DNA of 37,583 nucleotides from SAR202 cluster bacterium Casp-Chloro-G3. GTDB taxonomy: Bacteria > Chloroflexota > Dehalococcoidia > Lucifugimonadales > UBA3495. The notes below the pieces were generated by a model. The model ran no database searches. It was not told the origin of the DNA and saw only the letters and a list, made by a program, of their open reading frames with translations. How positions within the stretch are numbered: the first letter of the stretch is position 1; every line of letters starts with the position of its first letter. Below, in pieces: positions 7,514 to 15,991 of the stretch. The position numbers and the translations under genes were made by a program. Location: NCBI GenBank assembly GCA_002816715.1, contig MUCJ01000002.1, positions 1 through 37,583 on the forward strand. Direction: 5' to 3'.

Positions 7514-9184
7514 CTACAACGACCCGTCGATGACCATGTCCAGCAAGGCTGGTTTGCCGGAAGCCACCGCCCGTTCCACCGCCGGTCTAATCTCCTCCGG
7601 ACTGACTATGCGTTCGCCGTGGACACCCATGCTGTTGGCTATTGCCGCCATATCAAAGGGAGTGCCGAAGTCGGAATACAAAAGTCTGCCGCCCGAGGTC
7701 TCCGGCAATTCAAGGACGTCCTTCTGATAGGTGTTGAAGTTGACCTTGAGTATCCGGTACATCCCGTTGTTGCAAATCACGAAGATGCAGGGGATGTTGT
7801 CGTTGGCCGCGGTCCATAACCCTTGAACGGTCATCATTGCGCTGCCATCGCCGATTATTCCGAATACCGGCCGGTCGGGATTGGCGCACTGGGTGCCCAT
7901 GGTAGCTCCGATGCCGCCGCCGATGGACTGCCCTCGGTATCCCCGTATATCACCGCGTTTGGTGGCCTGGAAATAATGGCGGAGAACCGCCCGGTTGCTG
8001 ACCGAATCATCGACGACGATGGCATTCTCGGGCAGAGCCGCCGCCAGTTCCGACATCATGCGGGCCGGTGTCATGGGCTTGTTGTCCCATTTTGCGACCA
8101 CCGACTGGTCAAATGCCTCCCGACTCTCTTGGGACTCTCGGACAACCGCTTTAACACGATTGGCGATTTCCGTTTTGTCCGACGCAGAGAGTTTCGGCTT
8201 GATCGTGGCGGTCAGCGCCGCTAGAGCCAGCCCGCAATGCGCAACAATGCCGACATCGGTTGGTTCTGATTTGCCGACGCCGCCCGGAATGGGGTCGATG
8301 TGTATCAACTTAGTCTCGGGTTTCAAGATAACATCGCCCCAGTAAAATAGTTCTTCAAACGCGCCCATTCCCACCGCCAATACCAGGTCGGCTCTCTGTA
8401 GAATGGCCCGGTGATCGGCGGCGCGCAGGGAAAGGATGCCCAAGAACTGTCCGTGAGTTGTGGGGAAGGAGACTTCGGCCCCTCTGGACTGATACACCGG
8501 CAACCCGAGCAGTTCCGCCAGTTCAACCGCTTGCTCCATCGCTCCATCATCGGAGACTCGGTCGCCCACCATCATGATGGGTCTGCTGGCTTTCATCAGT
8601 AGCGACGCTGCTTCAGTGATGCCTGCCGGGTTTGGCGGTGTTGCGTCATAGACCTGGCGCGACGGAATGATGTTCATTTCCGCCGACCCCTCCAGCGCGT
8701 TGGCGGTGAACCCCACATACACCGGGCCTTTTGGGTGGCTATTGGCTTCGTTGAAAGCCCTTCTGATGGCGCTGGGAATCTGCTCGGCATGGCTCAACTC
8801 TACGGCCCACTTGGTTACCGGTCTCACCAGTTCGGCCAGGTCGGTTTTCCCTTCAGTGATTTTGCGAACATCATAGTTGGCCGAGGTCACCACCATGGGC
8901 GTTCCGGTATTGAGTGCGTCCAACATTAGCGCGATGCCATTGGCAAGTCCGCTGTCCACGTGGAGGCTGACAAAAGACGCTTTGCCGGTGGCTCTGGCGT
9001 AGGATTCTCCCATGCCAACCGCGACGCTCTCTTGCAGCGTCAATATGTACCGAAACTCGGGGTAATCTCCCAGCAGGTCAATGATTGGCCCTTCACTGGT
9101 TCCCGGATTCCCGAATATAAACTCCACGCCTTCGGCCTTTAGCATTTCCAGCAAGGCCTGTTTTCCAGTCATAACTTCAGACAT
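7514..9184 (-). CDS. Thiamine-diphosphate enzyme, benzoylformate decarboxylase-like
   Basis: A 556-residue ThDP-dependent enzyme of full length, with the usual Pyr, central and PP domains. Glu52 (LQESVAVG) is the glutamate that activates the cofactor. GDGS (445-448) followed by N472/N473 is the ThDP-Mg motif. Early blocks FGNPGTSE and SLHVDSG align with benzoylformate decarboxylase: the active-site Ser26 of the Pseudomonas enzyme is Thr29 here, His70 is kept as His75, and His281 seems absent. It therefore probably decarboxylates or carboligates a 2-keto acid, but not necessarily benzoylformate. The acetolactate synthase and oxalyl-CoA decarboxylase families are alternatives I consider less likely. 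ATG 9184 follows AGAGGG. It lies 201 bases after the CoA-transferase pair and 128 before the amidohydrolase. Confidence 0.82.
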   Translation of the reverse strand: MSEVMTGKQALLEMLKAEGVEFIFGNPGTSEGPIIDLLGDYPEFRYILTLQESVAVGMGESYARATGKASFVSLHVDSGLANGIALMLDALNTGTPMVVTSANYDVRKITEGKTDLAELVRPVTKWAVELSHAEQIPSAIRRAFNEANSHPKGPVYVGFTANALEGSAEMNIIPSRQVYDATPPNPAGITEAASLLMKASRPIMMVGDRVSDDGAMEQAVELAELLGLPVYQSRGAEVSFPTTHGQFLGILSLRAADHRAILQRADLVLAVGMGAFEELFYWGDVILKPETKLIHIDPIPGGVGKSEPTDVGIVAHCGLALAALTATIKPKLSASDKTEIANRVKAVVRESQESREAFDQSVVAKWDNKPMTPARMMSELAAALPENAIVVDDSVSNRAVLRHYFQATKRGDIRGYRGQSIGGGIGATMGTQCANPDRPVFGIIGDGSAMMTVQGLWTAANDNIPCIFVICNNGMYRILKVNFNTYQKDVLELPETSGGRLLYSDFGTPFDMAAIANSMGVHGERIVSPEEIRPAVERAVASGKPALLDMVIDGSL

Positions 9185-9385
9185 TCAACCCTCTATCTAA
9201 CAACAAATTGAAACAATCTATATAAACTGCGGTGGCCCTGGTCTGAGAGCCCAGATTTGTGCGGCCAGTTTTGCTCAGCCAGTCTAGTTCCGGTTAAGTT
9301 TAGGGTTGTTGCCAATTGCAGTCAACGGCTTGAGAATCAACCTTTCCGTAAACCCGTTGCCGTTTGGGTTTGCCTCGTCAGGCTT

Positions 9386-10786
9386 TTAACTTGCCTTGGG
9401 GTTTTCAACCTCGGCCAGGAATCGCTGGTACTCAGGGTCGTATTCGACGATCCACCCCAGTTCCGCCTGGCGGTCGAGCGGCACCGAAGCGGGCGTTGCC
9501 GCGCCAGCGAGGGTCTGGCCGATGGCGCTGGCGGCCTGCAACTCCTCAATTTCCGACTCTCCCATTCCCAGAACTTCGGACAGCACATAGTGGTTGTCTT
9601 GGCCCAGCAGGGGGGCCGATTTTCGGATGTGGATTTCGGCATCGGAAAGCTTCCAGCCCCGACCAACGTATTCCCGGTGGCCCAGTCCAGATTCGGCAGT
9701 GTGCTCTACCGGCTCAAAATAGCCCCGGGTTCTCAAATGGGGGTCGGCCAGCATTTGTTTGGCATTGAGTACCGGCCCGGCAGGGACGCCCCTTTTCTGG
9801 AGCAAGTCGGTCACATCGTAAGAGCTTTTGTCTGAAGTCCAGTTGCCGATTATAGCGTCCAGTTCGTCCTGATGCTGGTGGCGGGTCACGGGATCGGCGA
9901 ATCTGGAATCAACGGCCAGGGCAGGTTGCTGGATGGCATCACAGAACGCGCGCCATTCAACGTCGTCCCGCACTGCGATGACCACCCATTGGTCGGTTCC
10001 CTGACAGGGATAACAACCGTGAGGCGACATGAACTCGTGACGATTGCCCAACCGGCGGGTGCGGCGGCCGTTGTAGGCGTAGTCCAGCAGCCCTTCGCCG
10101 ACGAACGATACACCCACCTGATACATGGCCAGGTCGATCCACATACCTTGACCGGTGCGGGCCCGGTGGAATAGGCTGGCCAAAACCGCCAGTTGAGCAG
10201 TCCAGCTAGCCAAGAAGTCGGTGTAGGAGTTGGCAATTTTGTTGGGAACACTGCCGGGTACCAACCGCCCGTCGGCGTTCGGCTCCAGGTAGCCCATGAA
10301 CGCTCCGGTGCCGTGGGTGGGTTCCAGCGCGGTGGCCATTGCGCCAAAGTCGCTCCAAGGGCCGCTCTGGCCGTACCCAGTGTTGGACACCATAATCAGG
10401 TCGGGCCGGTGCGATTTCAGATTGGGATAGTCCAGCCCAAATCGGCGCATCACCCGTGGCGTGAAATTCTCCAGAACAACGTCGCTGACGCCGATCAGCC
10501 GTTTCAACACTGTCAGGGCCGCGTCGGAGCGTAAGTCCAGGGTCAAGCTGTGTTTGCCCCGGTTCAATGTCTGAAATGTGCCCGCTCGGTTATAGTAGTC
10601 CTCACCCGGCTCGTTGTCGGGATAGGGGCCGTTGAGCGTGCGGGTAGTATCGACAAAGGCGGCGTGGTGAGTGTCTATTTTGATAACCTCTGCCCCCAGA
10701 TCGGCCAGGTAGGCCCCGCAATAGGGCATGGCGAAAACCCGGCTCAGATCCACCACTCGTATTCCGGTCAGTGGCAGGTTGCTCAT
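9386..10786 (-). CDS. Family III CoA-transferase (CaiB/BaiF), with catalytic Asp
   Basis: A 466-residue family III CoA-transferase, the fold of formyl-CoA, succinyl-CoA:malate and mesaconyl-CoA transferases, which move CoA between carboxylic acids through an acyl-aspartyl intermediate. The likely nucleophile is Asp190 in NSYTDFLASW, 21 residues before the TGQG turn and the conserved D218. The N-terminus reads GIRVVDLSRVFAMPYCGAYLADLGAEVIKI, here given only as the start of the Rossmann region (8-38). At 466 residues it is longer than the usual 390-430, with extra sequence at the C-terminal end. ATG 10786 is preceded by a modest AAAGG. It follows its paralogue by 40 bases, so the two are almost certainly co-transcribed. 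Confidence 0.88.
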   Translation of the reverse strand: MSNLPLTGIRVVDLSRVFAMPYCGAYLADLGAEVIKIDTHHAAFVDTTRTLNGPYPDNEPGEDYYNRAGTFQTLNRGKHSLTLDLRSDAALTVLKRLIGVSDVVLENFTPRVMRRFGLDYPNLKSHRPDLIMVSNTGYGQSGPWSDFGAMATALEPTHGTGAFMGYLEPNADGRLVPGSVPNKIANSYTDFLASWTAQLAVLASLFHRARTGQGMWIDLAMYQVGVSFVGEGLLDYAYNGRRTRRLGNRHEFMSPHGCYPCQGTDQWVVIAVRDDVEWRAFCDAIQQPALAVDSRFADPVTRHQHQDELDAIIGNWTSDKSSYDVTDLLQKRGVPAGPVLNAKQMLADPHLRTRGYFEPVEHTAESGLGHREYVGRGWKLSDAEIHIRKSAPLLGQDNHYVLSEVLGMGESEIEELQAASAIGQTLAGAATPASVPLDRQAELGWIVEYDPEYQRFLAEVENPKAS

Positions 10787-10826
10787 ACGGTCAGACCTTT
10801 ACTGGATTTTAGAGTGGCTGAAGTTC

Positions 10827-12032
10827 TCAAATTATCCCCGATGCGCGCAACTGGACCAGGTCTTGGCGCGAGTATCCGAGTTCATCGCAGAAAATTTCGG
10901 TGTTGTGCTGGCCCAGCAGCGGAGCCGGGCGGCCCACCTGATAGGACATGCCCGAAAGTTGCGTACCCATGCCGGGGTAGTTGGCGGTTCCCGCCACCGG
11001 ATGGGTGACTTCTGCGAAGAAGCCGCGCCCTCGTAAATGGGGGCATTGGTACAGGTCGCCGGCATCCTGGGCCATGCCAAAGACCAATCGCCGCTCACCA
11101 GACGCCTGGAATAAGGCTTTGCGATCCCATTGGGCCAATCCCTTGATCAGCAACTCATTAAGTTCTTGGCCATGCTCAATGCGTCCAGAGCCGGTGGCGA
11201 ACCGGGGGTCTTGCAGTTCTTCCAGGCCAATCAAGTCGGCCACCGTTGACCAGGGCTGGGAACCTTGCACCGACGGGATGACGTAACCGTCTTTGGCTGG
11301 CATCAATTCTTCAAATCCTGCACCCCTCACCGGGCGTCGGCCCTTGGTCGCGCCCATATAGTTGTAGTAGGGCACCGCCTGCACCAGATGGGAAGCCAGA
11401 CACTCCATTACCGAAACATCGACGTGCTGTCCGGTACCGGTGGCAAGACGTTGAAACAACGCGGCGGTGGTGGCTACCGCGCCGTTGACCCCCGCCACGT
11501 AAAAGGACTGGTTTAACGCGTTGCGGAGAGGTTCGCGGTCTGAGTCGCCAGAGTGGTACATCAGGCCGCTCAGGGCGTAGGTCACGATGTCGGTGGCGGC
11601 CAGGTTCCGGTACGGCCCGGTCTGACCGAAGGGGGTAATGGACGTTACTATTAATTGCGGGTTTATTTTTTTCAGCGAAGGAAAATCTAGCCCCAAGTCT
11701 TCCGATGTTGACGGCGAAAAGTTTTGGATCAGGATATCGGCCTGCTTGATGAGGCCGCTCAAAACTTTCATCCCGCTGCGCGTGCCAAAATCCAGAGTAA
11801 CTCCCCTTTTATTGGTGTTCAGATACAAGAAGGGGATGCTCTTGTCGGTATGGGGATCATCCCCGACAAAGGGGCCCATCCGCCGTGCTTCCTCGCCCAC
11901 GTCCGGCGGTTCTACTTTGATGACAGCGGCCCCATAATCGGCCAGCAGTTTGCCGCAAAAAGGCGCGGAAATCTGGCTGCCCAATTCCAGCACCCGTATT
12001 CCGTCCAGGATTCCGGTCATTGCCCCGGTCAT
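10827..12032 (-). CDS. Family III CoA-transferase homologue lacking the catalytic Asp
   Basis: A 401-residue CaiB/BaiF protein of normal length: GIRVLELGSQISAPFCG at 11-27, and TGTGQHVDVS at 198-207. Aligned with its neighbour by the fixed 21-residue distance to the TG.G turn, the nucleophilic aspartate is replaced by Phe177 (NQSFYVAGVNG). Many CaiB-like proteins of this subfamily share such a change, so it may be a non-catalytic partner or use another mechanism. The start ATG at 12032-12030 overlaps the TAA stop of the upstream hot-dog gene as TAATG, which indicates translational coupling. A second ATG at 12020 is possible. With the next gene it may form a heteromer such as SmtAB or BbsEF. 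Confidence 0.86.
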   Translation of the reverse strand: MTGAMTGILDGIRVLELGSQISAPFCGKLLADYGAAVIKVEPPDVGEEARRMGPFVGDDPHTDKSIPFLYLNTNKRGVTLDFGTRSGMKVLSGLIKQADILIQNFSPSTSEDLGLDFPSLKKINPQLIVTSITPFGQTGPYRNLAATDIVTYALSGLMYHSGDSDREPLRNALNQSFYVAGVNGAVATTAALFQRLATGTGQHVDVSVMECLASHLVQAVPYYNYMGATKGRRPVRGAGFEELMPAKDGYVIPSVQGSQPWSTVADLIGLEELQDPRFATGSGRIEHGQELNELLIKGLAQWDRKALFQASGERRLVFGMAQDAGDLYQCPHLRGRGFFAEVTHPVAGTANYPGMGTQLSGMSYQVGRPAPLLGQHNTEIFCDELGYSRQDLVQLRASGII

Positions 12033-13102
12033 TACCAGGGTTCCTCATCCCAGACTAAAGGCAGAGTCTGACCTCGTTTGGGCAGGATTAGGGTGGCATT
12101 GCCCGAAGCGGTCTGCTCGCCCCGACTGTTGCGAAGCCCTACTTGGCAATCAACGTGGCCATATCCGTTAACTTCTCTGGTGCCGGTGACCGAACCGAAG
12201 GCGGTCAGGACATCTCCCGGGAAATCCATGCCCCGATGTTCGATATAGAATCGCTGGCACCAGCCCTCTTCTCCGGCGAAGTTGATTAGCAGTTGGCCCA
12301 GGTACTGGTTCTTGAGCGAGCCGTTGACCACCACGTTGGGCAGGCCCTGATGCAGTTGAGCAAAGGGCAAGTCCCAGTGGATTCGGGCGTAATTGCCGTT
12401 GGCCGCCGCCCACCGTATCAGGTGAGTGGTGGTCATCGGCCCTTTGACCACCGGGGGCAGTTCCGTTCCCACCGAGACATCCTCATAGTGCAGTTGGTTC
12501 AGAGGCCGGGGTTCTGGCTTGGGCAGTATTACCTCTGGGTCGGGGGGAGCCACCGCCACCGTGGTCAGATGGTCGGTCACCATCTTGACCTGGTTGGATT
12601 GCTCTCCTGCAGGTAGAGAACGGTGAATGCTAACCCGCTTGGCTCGGCTGAGCACCTGGCCTTCCTGATTAGTCTGCGTCTCCTGTCGGACTATGAATAC
12701 CAACGGCCCAGATCTGCCTTGCTTCTCAAAAATGTCCAATATACGGAATTGTCGGGTGACCCAGGTGCCAACGTATGCTGGCCTCAGGAACTGCCAATCA
12801 CTGCCTCCGTTCAGGCCGTAGCTGTTGAAGGGCAGTGGCACCTCAAAGTGCCACTCCTGCCCGGCTCCAAAGTATCCAATAGGAGGAGCAATATCCTTCC
12901 AGGTCGCCAGCGGCGGGCACAGTAGACCCCCAAAACGGCTTTTTTCTGCGTAGTCCGCATTGACATAAAGGGGATTGTAATCTTCGATGGAGTCGGCGAC
13001 ATCGTAGGCCATTTCTGCGCTGATTGGAAACCGGTTTCGTTCCGGTGGGGTTTCAAAACCGATGATCGATTGTACATCCGCAGTTATAAGTGTGTCTGAC
13101 AT
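12032..13102 (-). CDS. MaoC-like double hot-dog hydratase/dehydratase
   Basis: A 356-residue protein with two hot-dog domains. The first (about 10-165) has the MaoC/FAS1-like dehydratase N-terminal pattern DYNPLYVNADYAEKSRFGG. The second (about 200-345) carries YARIHWDLPFA, with His242 and Asp244 in the position of the hydratase-2 signature; the canonical Asp and Asn before the His are Asn and Ala, as in HTD2-like and mesaconyl-C4-CoA hydratase-like relatives. The expected reaction is reversible hydration of an enoyl-CoA. ATG 13102 follows CAGGAG by about 9 bases. It is the first gene of the catabolic cluster and is coupled by TAATG to the CoA-transferase homologue, so its substrate is probably the CoA ester made by the transferases. 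Confidence 0.83.
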   Translation of the reverse strand: MSDTLITADVQSIIGFETPPERNRFPISAEMAYDVADSIEDYNPLYVNADYAEKSRFGGLLCPPLATWKDIAPPIGYFGAGQEWHFEVPLPFNSYGLNGGSDWQFLRPAYVGTWVTRQFRILDIFEKQGRSGPLVFIVRQETQTNQEGQVLSRAKRVSIHRSLPAGEQSNQVKMVTDHLTTVAVAPPDPEVILPKPEPRPLNQLHYEDVSVGTELPPVVKGPMTTTHLIRWAAANGNYARIHWDLPFAQLHQGLPNVVVNGSLKNQYLGQLLINFAGEEGWCQRFYIEHRGMDFPGDVLTAFGSVTGTREVNGYGHVDCQVGLRNSRGEQTASGNATLILPKRGQTLPLVWDEEPW

Positions 13103-13280
13103 CCAAATCTGCTCCTGTCTAGACTGTTGAAATGAGGTTACGAGCCTGATTTCTTCAAATGCTTAGCTGGATCGCCGGTCATTTGTGCATACCCATCATC
13201 GTGTGGGTTGTCCGGGGCACAGAGAGGGGCCGATGGCTAACGCTGACAGCGTAATATTTGGCAATTGTAGAAAGCAGATG

Positions 13281-13357
13281 TGGCGTCCCAGGCAGGATTC
13301 GAACCCGCAACATCCTGGGTAGAAACCAGGTGCTCTGTCCATTTGAGCTACTGGGAC
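13281..13357 (-). tRNA. tRNA-Arg (anticodon UCU)
   Basis: On the minus strand a full cloverleaf folds. The acceptor is GTCCCAG/CTGGGAC, then positions 8-9 TA, D stem GCTC/GAGC, anticodon stem CCTGG/CCAGG with loop TTTCTAC, T stem GCGGG/CCTGC with one G-T pair, and loop TTCGAAT. The discriminator is G and the 3' CCA is encoded. The anticodon TCT reads AGA and AGG. It is 77 nucleotides including CCA. Confidence 0.95.
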
Positions 13358-13636
13358 GCATCGCAAAGATACATGACCCATAGCCTTGCTGGTGTACAAG
13401 TAGGGTCTCCGATATTATTAAAACCCCTGCTGAACTTACTGTCAACGTAATGCGGCACCAGCTAGCCAGACGCTTGGCCGGTAATTCTGCGTACTGCGTA
13501 TAGGCTTCCGCCATTGGGTCGCCTCTTCCGCAAAGTGGTAATGATATCAAACCCGACCCTATTGCAGTATAATATTGCCTGATAATCAATCAGAGCAGTT
13601 TTCCTTTGGTAGACTGCCTGACTACCAGGTCATTTA
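13358..13636. other. Intergenic region upstream of tRNA-Arg and mcmA2
   Basis: This divergent region must hold promoters for the leftward tRNA and the rightward B12-binding gene. TATAAT at 13568-13573 on the plus strand is a candidate -10 box for mcmA2, but no good -35 is in place. No gene was seen. Confidence 0.35.
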
Positions 13637-14053
13637 ATGGTTCAGGACAAATTTCCCATTCGCGTGCTGGTCGCCAAGCCTGGGCTAGATGGGCACGACC
13701 GGGGAGCCAAGGTAATTGCCCGAGCATTGCGCGACGCCGGGATGGAAGTTATTTACACTGGTATCAGGCAGACTCCTGAGATGATCGTTCACGCGGCGGC
13801 TCAAGAAGATGTTGGCGTGTTGGGTCTGAGCATACTGTCGGGAGCGCACCTGGAGATTATCCCTCAGATTCTGAAACTCTTGGGCGAACAGGGGATGGAT
13901 GATGTGATGGTGCTATTGGGTGGAATTATTCCTGAACAAGACCGGGTAGCACTGACTGAAATGGGTGTTGCCGCCGTATTTGGGCCGGGGACTTCAACCC
14001 GGCAAATAGTTGAATTTATTGAGTCCAACTCCGTGACCAAAGCCGGCCTTTGA
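13637..14053 (+). CDS. mcmA2: Methylmalonyl-CoA mutase, B12-binding (small) subunit
   Basis: A 138-residue stand-alone cobalamin-binding domain. It has the base-off/His-on signature D18-G-H20-D-R-G23, in which His20 ligates cobalt, then S65-I-L67 and the G95-G96 turn. The sequence [15 protein letters not shown] is typical of the C-terminal domain of methylmalonyl-CoA mutase. In organisms with split enzymes this domain is a separate subunit that pairs with a catalytic subunit of about 550 residues; such a subunit is encoded on the other strand at 27631-29289. Together they isomerise (R)-methylmalonyl-CoA to succinyl-CoA. The ATG start has only a weak AGG upstream. A subunit of isobutyryl-CoA or ethylmalonyl-CoA mutase is possible from this domain alone. 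Confidence 0.9.
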   Translation: MVQDKFPIRVLVAKPGLDGHDRGAKVIARALRDAGMEVIYTGIRQTPEMIVHAAAQEDVGVLGLSILSGAHLEIIPQILKLLGEQGMDDVMVLLGGIIPEQDRVALTEMGVAAVFGPGTSTRQIVEFIESNSVTKAGL

Positions 14054-14153
14054 AATTCAGTCCGCAATGCTATTCTGAGGTTTCCAGAGCTAAATGGTCT
14101 ATCTATGCACAATTTTCCGCGGTAAATTGGTTATTTAACGGAAGCCATGCCAC

Positions 14154-14184
14154 TTGACAGTCTGCCTTTGTATGATCATATAAT
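14154..14184 (+). promoter_or_regulatory. Sigma-70-like promoter for the yceD-rpmF operon
   Basis: A perfect TTGACA (14154-14159) and a perfect TATAAT (14179-14184) are separated by 19 bases, slightly long. With CATATA at 14177 as the -10 the spacing would be 17. The transcript would have a leader of about 68 bases before yceD. Confidence 0.55.
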
Positions 14185-14258
14185 CCTACGGGTTGATCGC
14201 CAGAGATAATAAGTTGGTGCGGATTTAGTAAAGCTTTAATGGCGATGGCACCCATATT

Positions 14259-14780
14259 ATGCAATATAATGTAGCCCAGCTACTCAAAGAACCAATAGGT
14301 TCGACTCGCAGTTATCAACTGGATGAGGCCCTTAGTGGCGTTGACCGCTTCGCTGACCATATTAGTGGGTCAGTTGAGTTGTTGAAGACTCACGAAGGAG
14401 TTTTTGTTGATGCTAAAGTGGATGTCGATGCTTTTTTGATCTGCGGTAGATGCCTCAGTGAATATCCCCTCAATTTAAGCCTCATCATTGAAGAAGAATG
14501 TTTTCCGACGGTTGATATAGATACTGGAAGCAGTATGTCCGCACCTGACGGGTCGGAGGGAGTTCTAATTGATGAGTCGCATACTTTGGACTTATCTGAA
14601 GTTGTACGGCAGTACCTAATCACCAACTCGCCAATGAAACCCCTTTGTCGCGCCGAATGCGGCGGTCTTTGTCAGAACTGCGGGGTGAATTTGAACCTAC
14701 AAGAATGCCAATGTGGCAAGCCAGCAATAGACCCCCGATGGGGGGAACTCGCTGGGTTGTTACTGCAAGAACAAGACTAG
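14259..14780 (+). CDS. yceD: YceD/DUF177 family protein
   Basis: A 173-residue DUF177 protein, the family that sits directly before rpmF in most bacteria and is linked to 23S rRNA accumulation and ribosome assembly. The first cysteine pair is C62-x2-C65 (CGRC). A C-terminal cluster, C130, C134, C138, C141, C150 and C152, forms the CxxECxGxCxxCG pattern usual outside proteobacteria, probably binding zinc. It is followed 12 bases later by rpmF, the classic order. ATG 14259 has no obvious Shine-Dalgarno, so initiation efficiency is uncertain. Confidence 0.9.
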   Translation: MQYNVAQLLKEPIGSTRSYQLDEALSGVDRFADHISGSVELLKTHEGVFVDAKVDVDAFLICGRCLSEYPLNLSLIIEEECFPTVDIDTGSSMSAPDGSEGVLIDESHTLDLSEVVRQYLITNSPMKPLCRAECGGLCQNCGVNLNLQECQCGKPAIDPRWGELAGLLLQEQD

Positions 14781-14792
14781 AAAGGATTTGTT

Positions 14793-14975
14793 ATGGGTGC
14801 ACTACCAAAAAAGAAAATTACCAGAGCACGTCGAGGAAGGCGCCTGACCGCGTATAAGCTGAGGCCGCTCACGCCCGCTTATTGCTCACGATGTCGTACC
14901 GCTAAATTACCCCACACTGCGTGTCCTAGCTGCGGCTACTACCGTGGGCGGGAAGTTGTGGCAGTCAAAGGGTAG
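14793..14975 (+). CDS. rpmF: 50S ribosomal protein bL32
   Basis: A 60-residue bL32 of normal length, with the basic N-terminus MGALPKKKITRARRGRR and four zinc cysteines, C31, C34, C44 and C47 (CSRC and CPSC). It is therefore the zinc-containing (C+) paralogue type. The Shine-Dalgarno AAAGGA lies 7 bases before ATG 14793. It is co-transcribed with yceD upstream and fabD 51 bases downstream, linking ribosome assembly with fatty-acid synthesis. Confidence 0.96.
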   Translation: MGALPKKKITRARRGRRLTAYKLRPLTPAYCSRCRTAKLPHTACPSCGYYRGREVVAVKG

Positions 14976-15026
14976 GGTCTGGCGATATGCGTTTATGCCA
15001 GTCCGGCGATTTTTGCTCAGGAAATA

Positions 15027-15986
15027 ATGGAGGCTAATACGGATACTCTAGGTGTCGGCAAATACTCTTACGTTTTCCCAGGCCAGGGATCTCAGAGTGT
15101 TGGAATGGGTCTGGAACTCTACAACACTTCTCAGGCAGCTCGGGAGGTTTTTGAGGAAGCTGACGATAGCTTAAACCTCCATTTGTCCAAGCTAATATTT
15201 GAAGGGCCAACCGAAGAGCTACAGGATACTGCTAACTCCCAGCCAGCCATTATGCTGGTTAGTATTGCTTGCTGGCGGGCTTGGGAAGAATTTTTGGGCT
15301 CCAGGGCTCCAAAACCCGCGTCGGTGGCCGGGCATAGTTTGGGCGAGTACACGTCAATGGTGGTCGCCGGGGTAATCAGTTTCAAAGATGGGTTGTGCTT
15401 GGTGCGGGAACGCGGCCGTCTGATGCACCAGGCTTCTATGGAACGGCCTGGCGGAATGGCAGCAATCATTGGTTTGGACGAGTATGCATTGGAGCATATC
15501 TGCGCTGAGACCGGCGTGGAATTGGCCAACATTAACTCCGATGACCAGATAGTTATCAGCGGTGACAAAATTGCGGTCGCCAGAGCAATGGACTTGGCTT
15601 CGGCTCGTGGCGCCAGAAAGACTATTCCTCTGCAAGTTAGCGGGGCCTTCCACTCATCTCTAATGTACCAGGCGCAAACCGGCCTATCGGCGGCAATTGA
15701 CGCCATCGACCTCCACGACCCAGAATATCCAATCATTGCCAACTACAGCGGCACTCCTTTGAGCACTGCTGAAGAAGTCCGGAGTGAATTGGTCAACGGC
15801 TTGTGCCACTGCGTGCAATGGAGAAACTCGGTACGCTTTATGGTTAGCTCCGGGGTGTCCCAGTTTGTGGAGTTTGGGCCATCCAGGGTACTGGCCAGCT
15901 TGATCAAGCGCATAGACCGGGATGTGGCAGCGGTAACCTTATCGGATACGGCTTCCATTCAGAAGCTTTCGGAAGACATCCGCTAG
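15027..15986 (+). CDS. fabD: Malonyl-CoA:ACP transacylase
   Basis: A 319-residue malonyl-CoA:acyl-carrier-protein transacylase that loads malonyl units on ACP for fatty-acid elongation. Motifs are FPGQGSQ (17-23), the nucleophile Ser104 in GHSLGEY, Arg129 that binds the malonyl carboxylate, and His209 in SGAFHS. Length is standard. ATG 15027 follows AGGAAA by a few bases. It lies between rpmF and nusB, with acpP two genes on, so enzyme and carrier are made together. The plsX, fabH and fabG genes that often accompany it are not in this cluster. Confidence 0.95.
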   Translation: MEANTDTLGVGKYSYVFPGQGSQSVGMGLELYNTSQAAREVFEEADDSLNLHLSKLIFEGPTEELQDTANSQPAIMLVSIACWRAWEEFLGSRAPKPASVAGHSLGEYTSMVVAGVISFKDGLCLVRERGRLMHQASMERPGGMAAIIGLDEYALEHICAETGVELANINSDDQIVISGDKIAVARAMDLASARGARKTIPLQVSGAFHSSLMYQAQTGLSAAIDAIDLHDPEYPIIANYSGTPLSTAEEVRSELVNGLCHCVQWRNSVRFMVSSGVSQFVEFGPSRVLASLIKRIDRDVAAVTLSDTASIQKLSEDIR

Positions 15987-15991
15987 GTTTA

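Noticed and set aside
7514-9184. Oxalyl-CoA decarboxylase paired with a formyl-CoA transferase
   Set aside because: Adjacent CaiB genes suggested it, but the N-terminal active-site blocks match the benzoylformate decarboxylase pattern; no other support.
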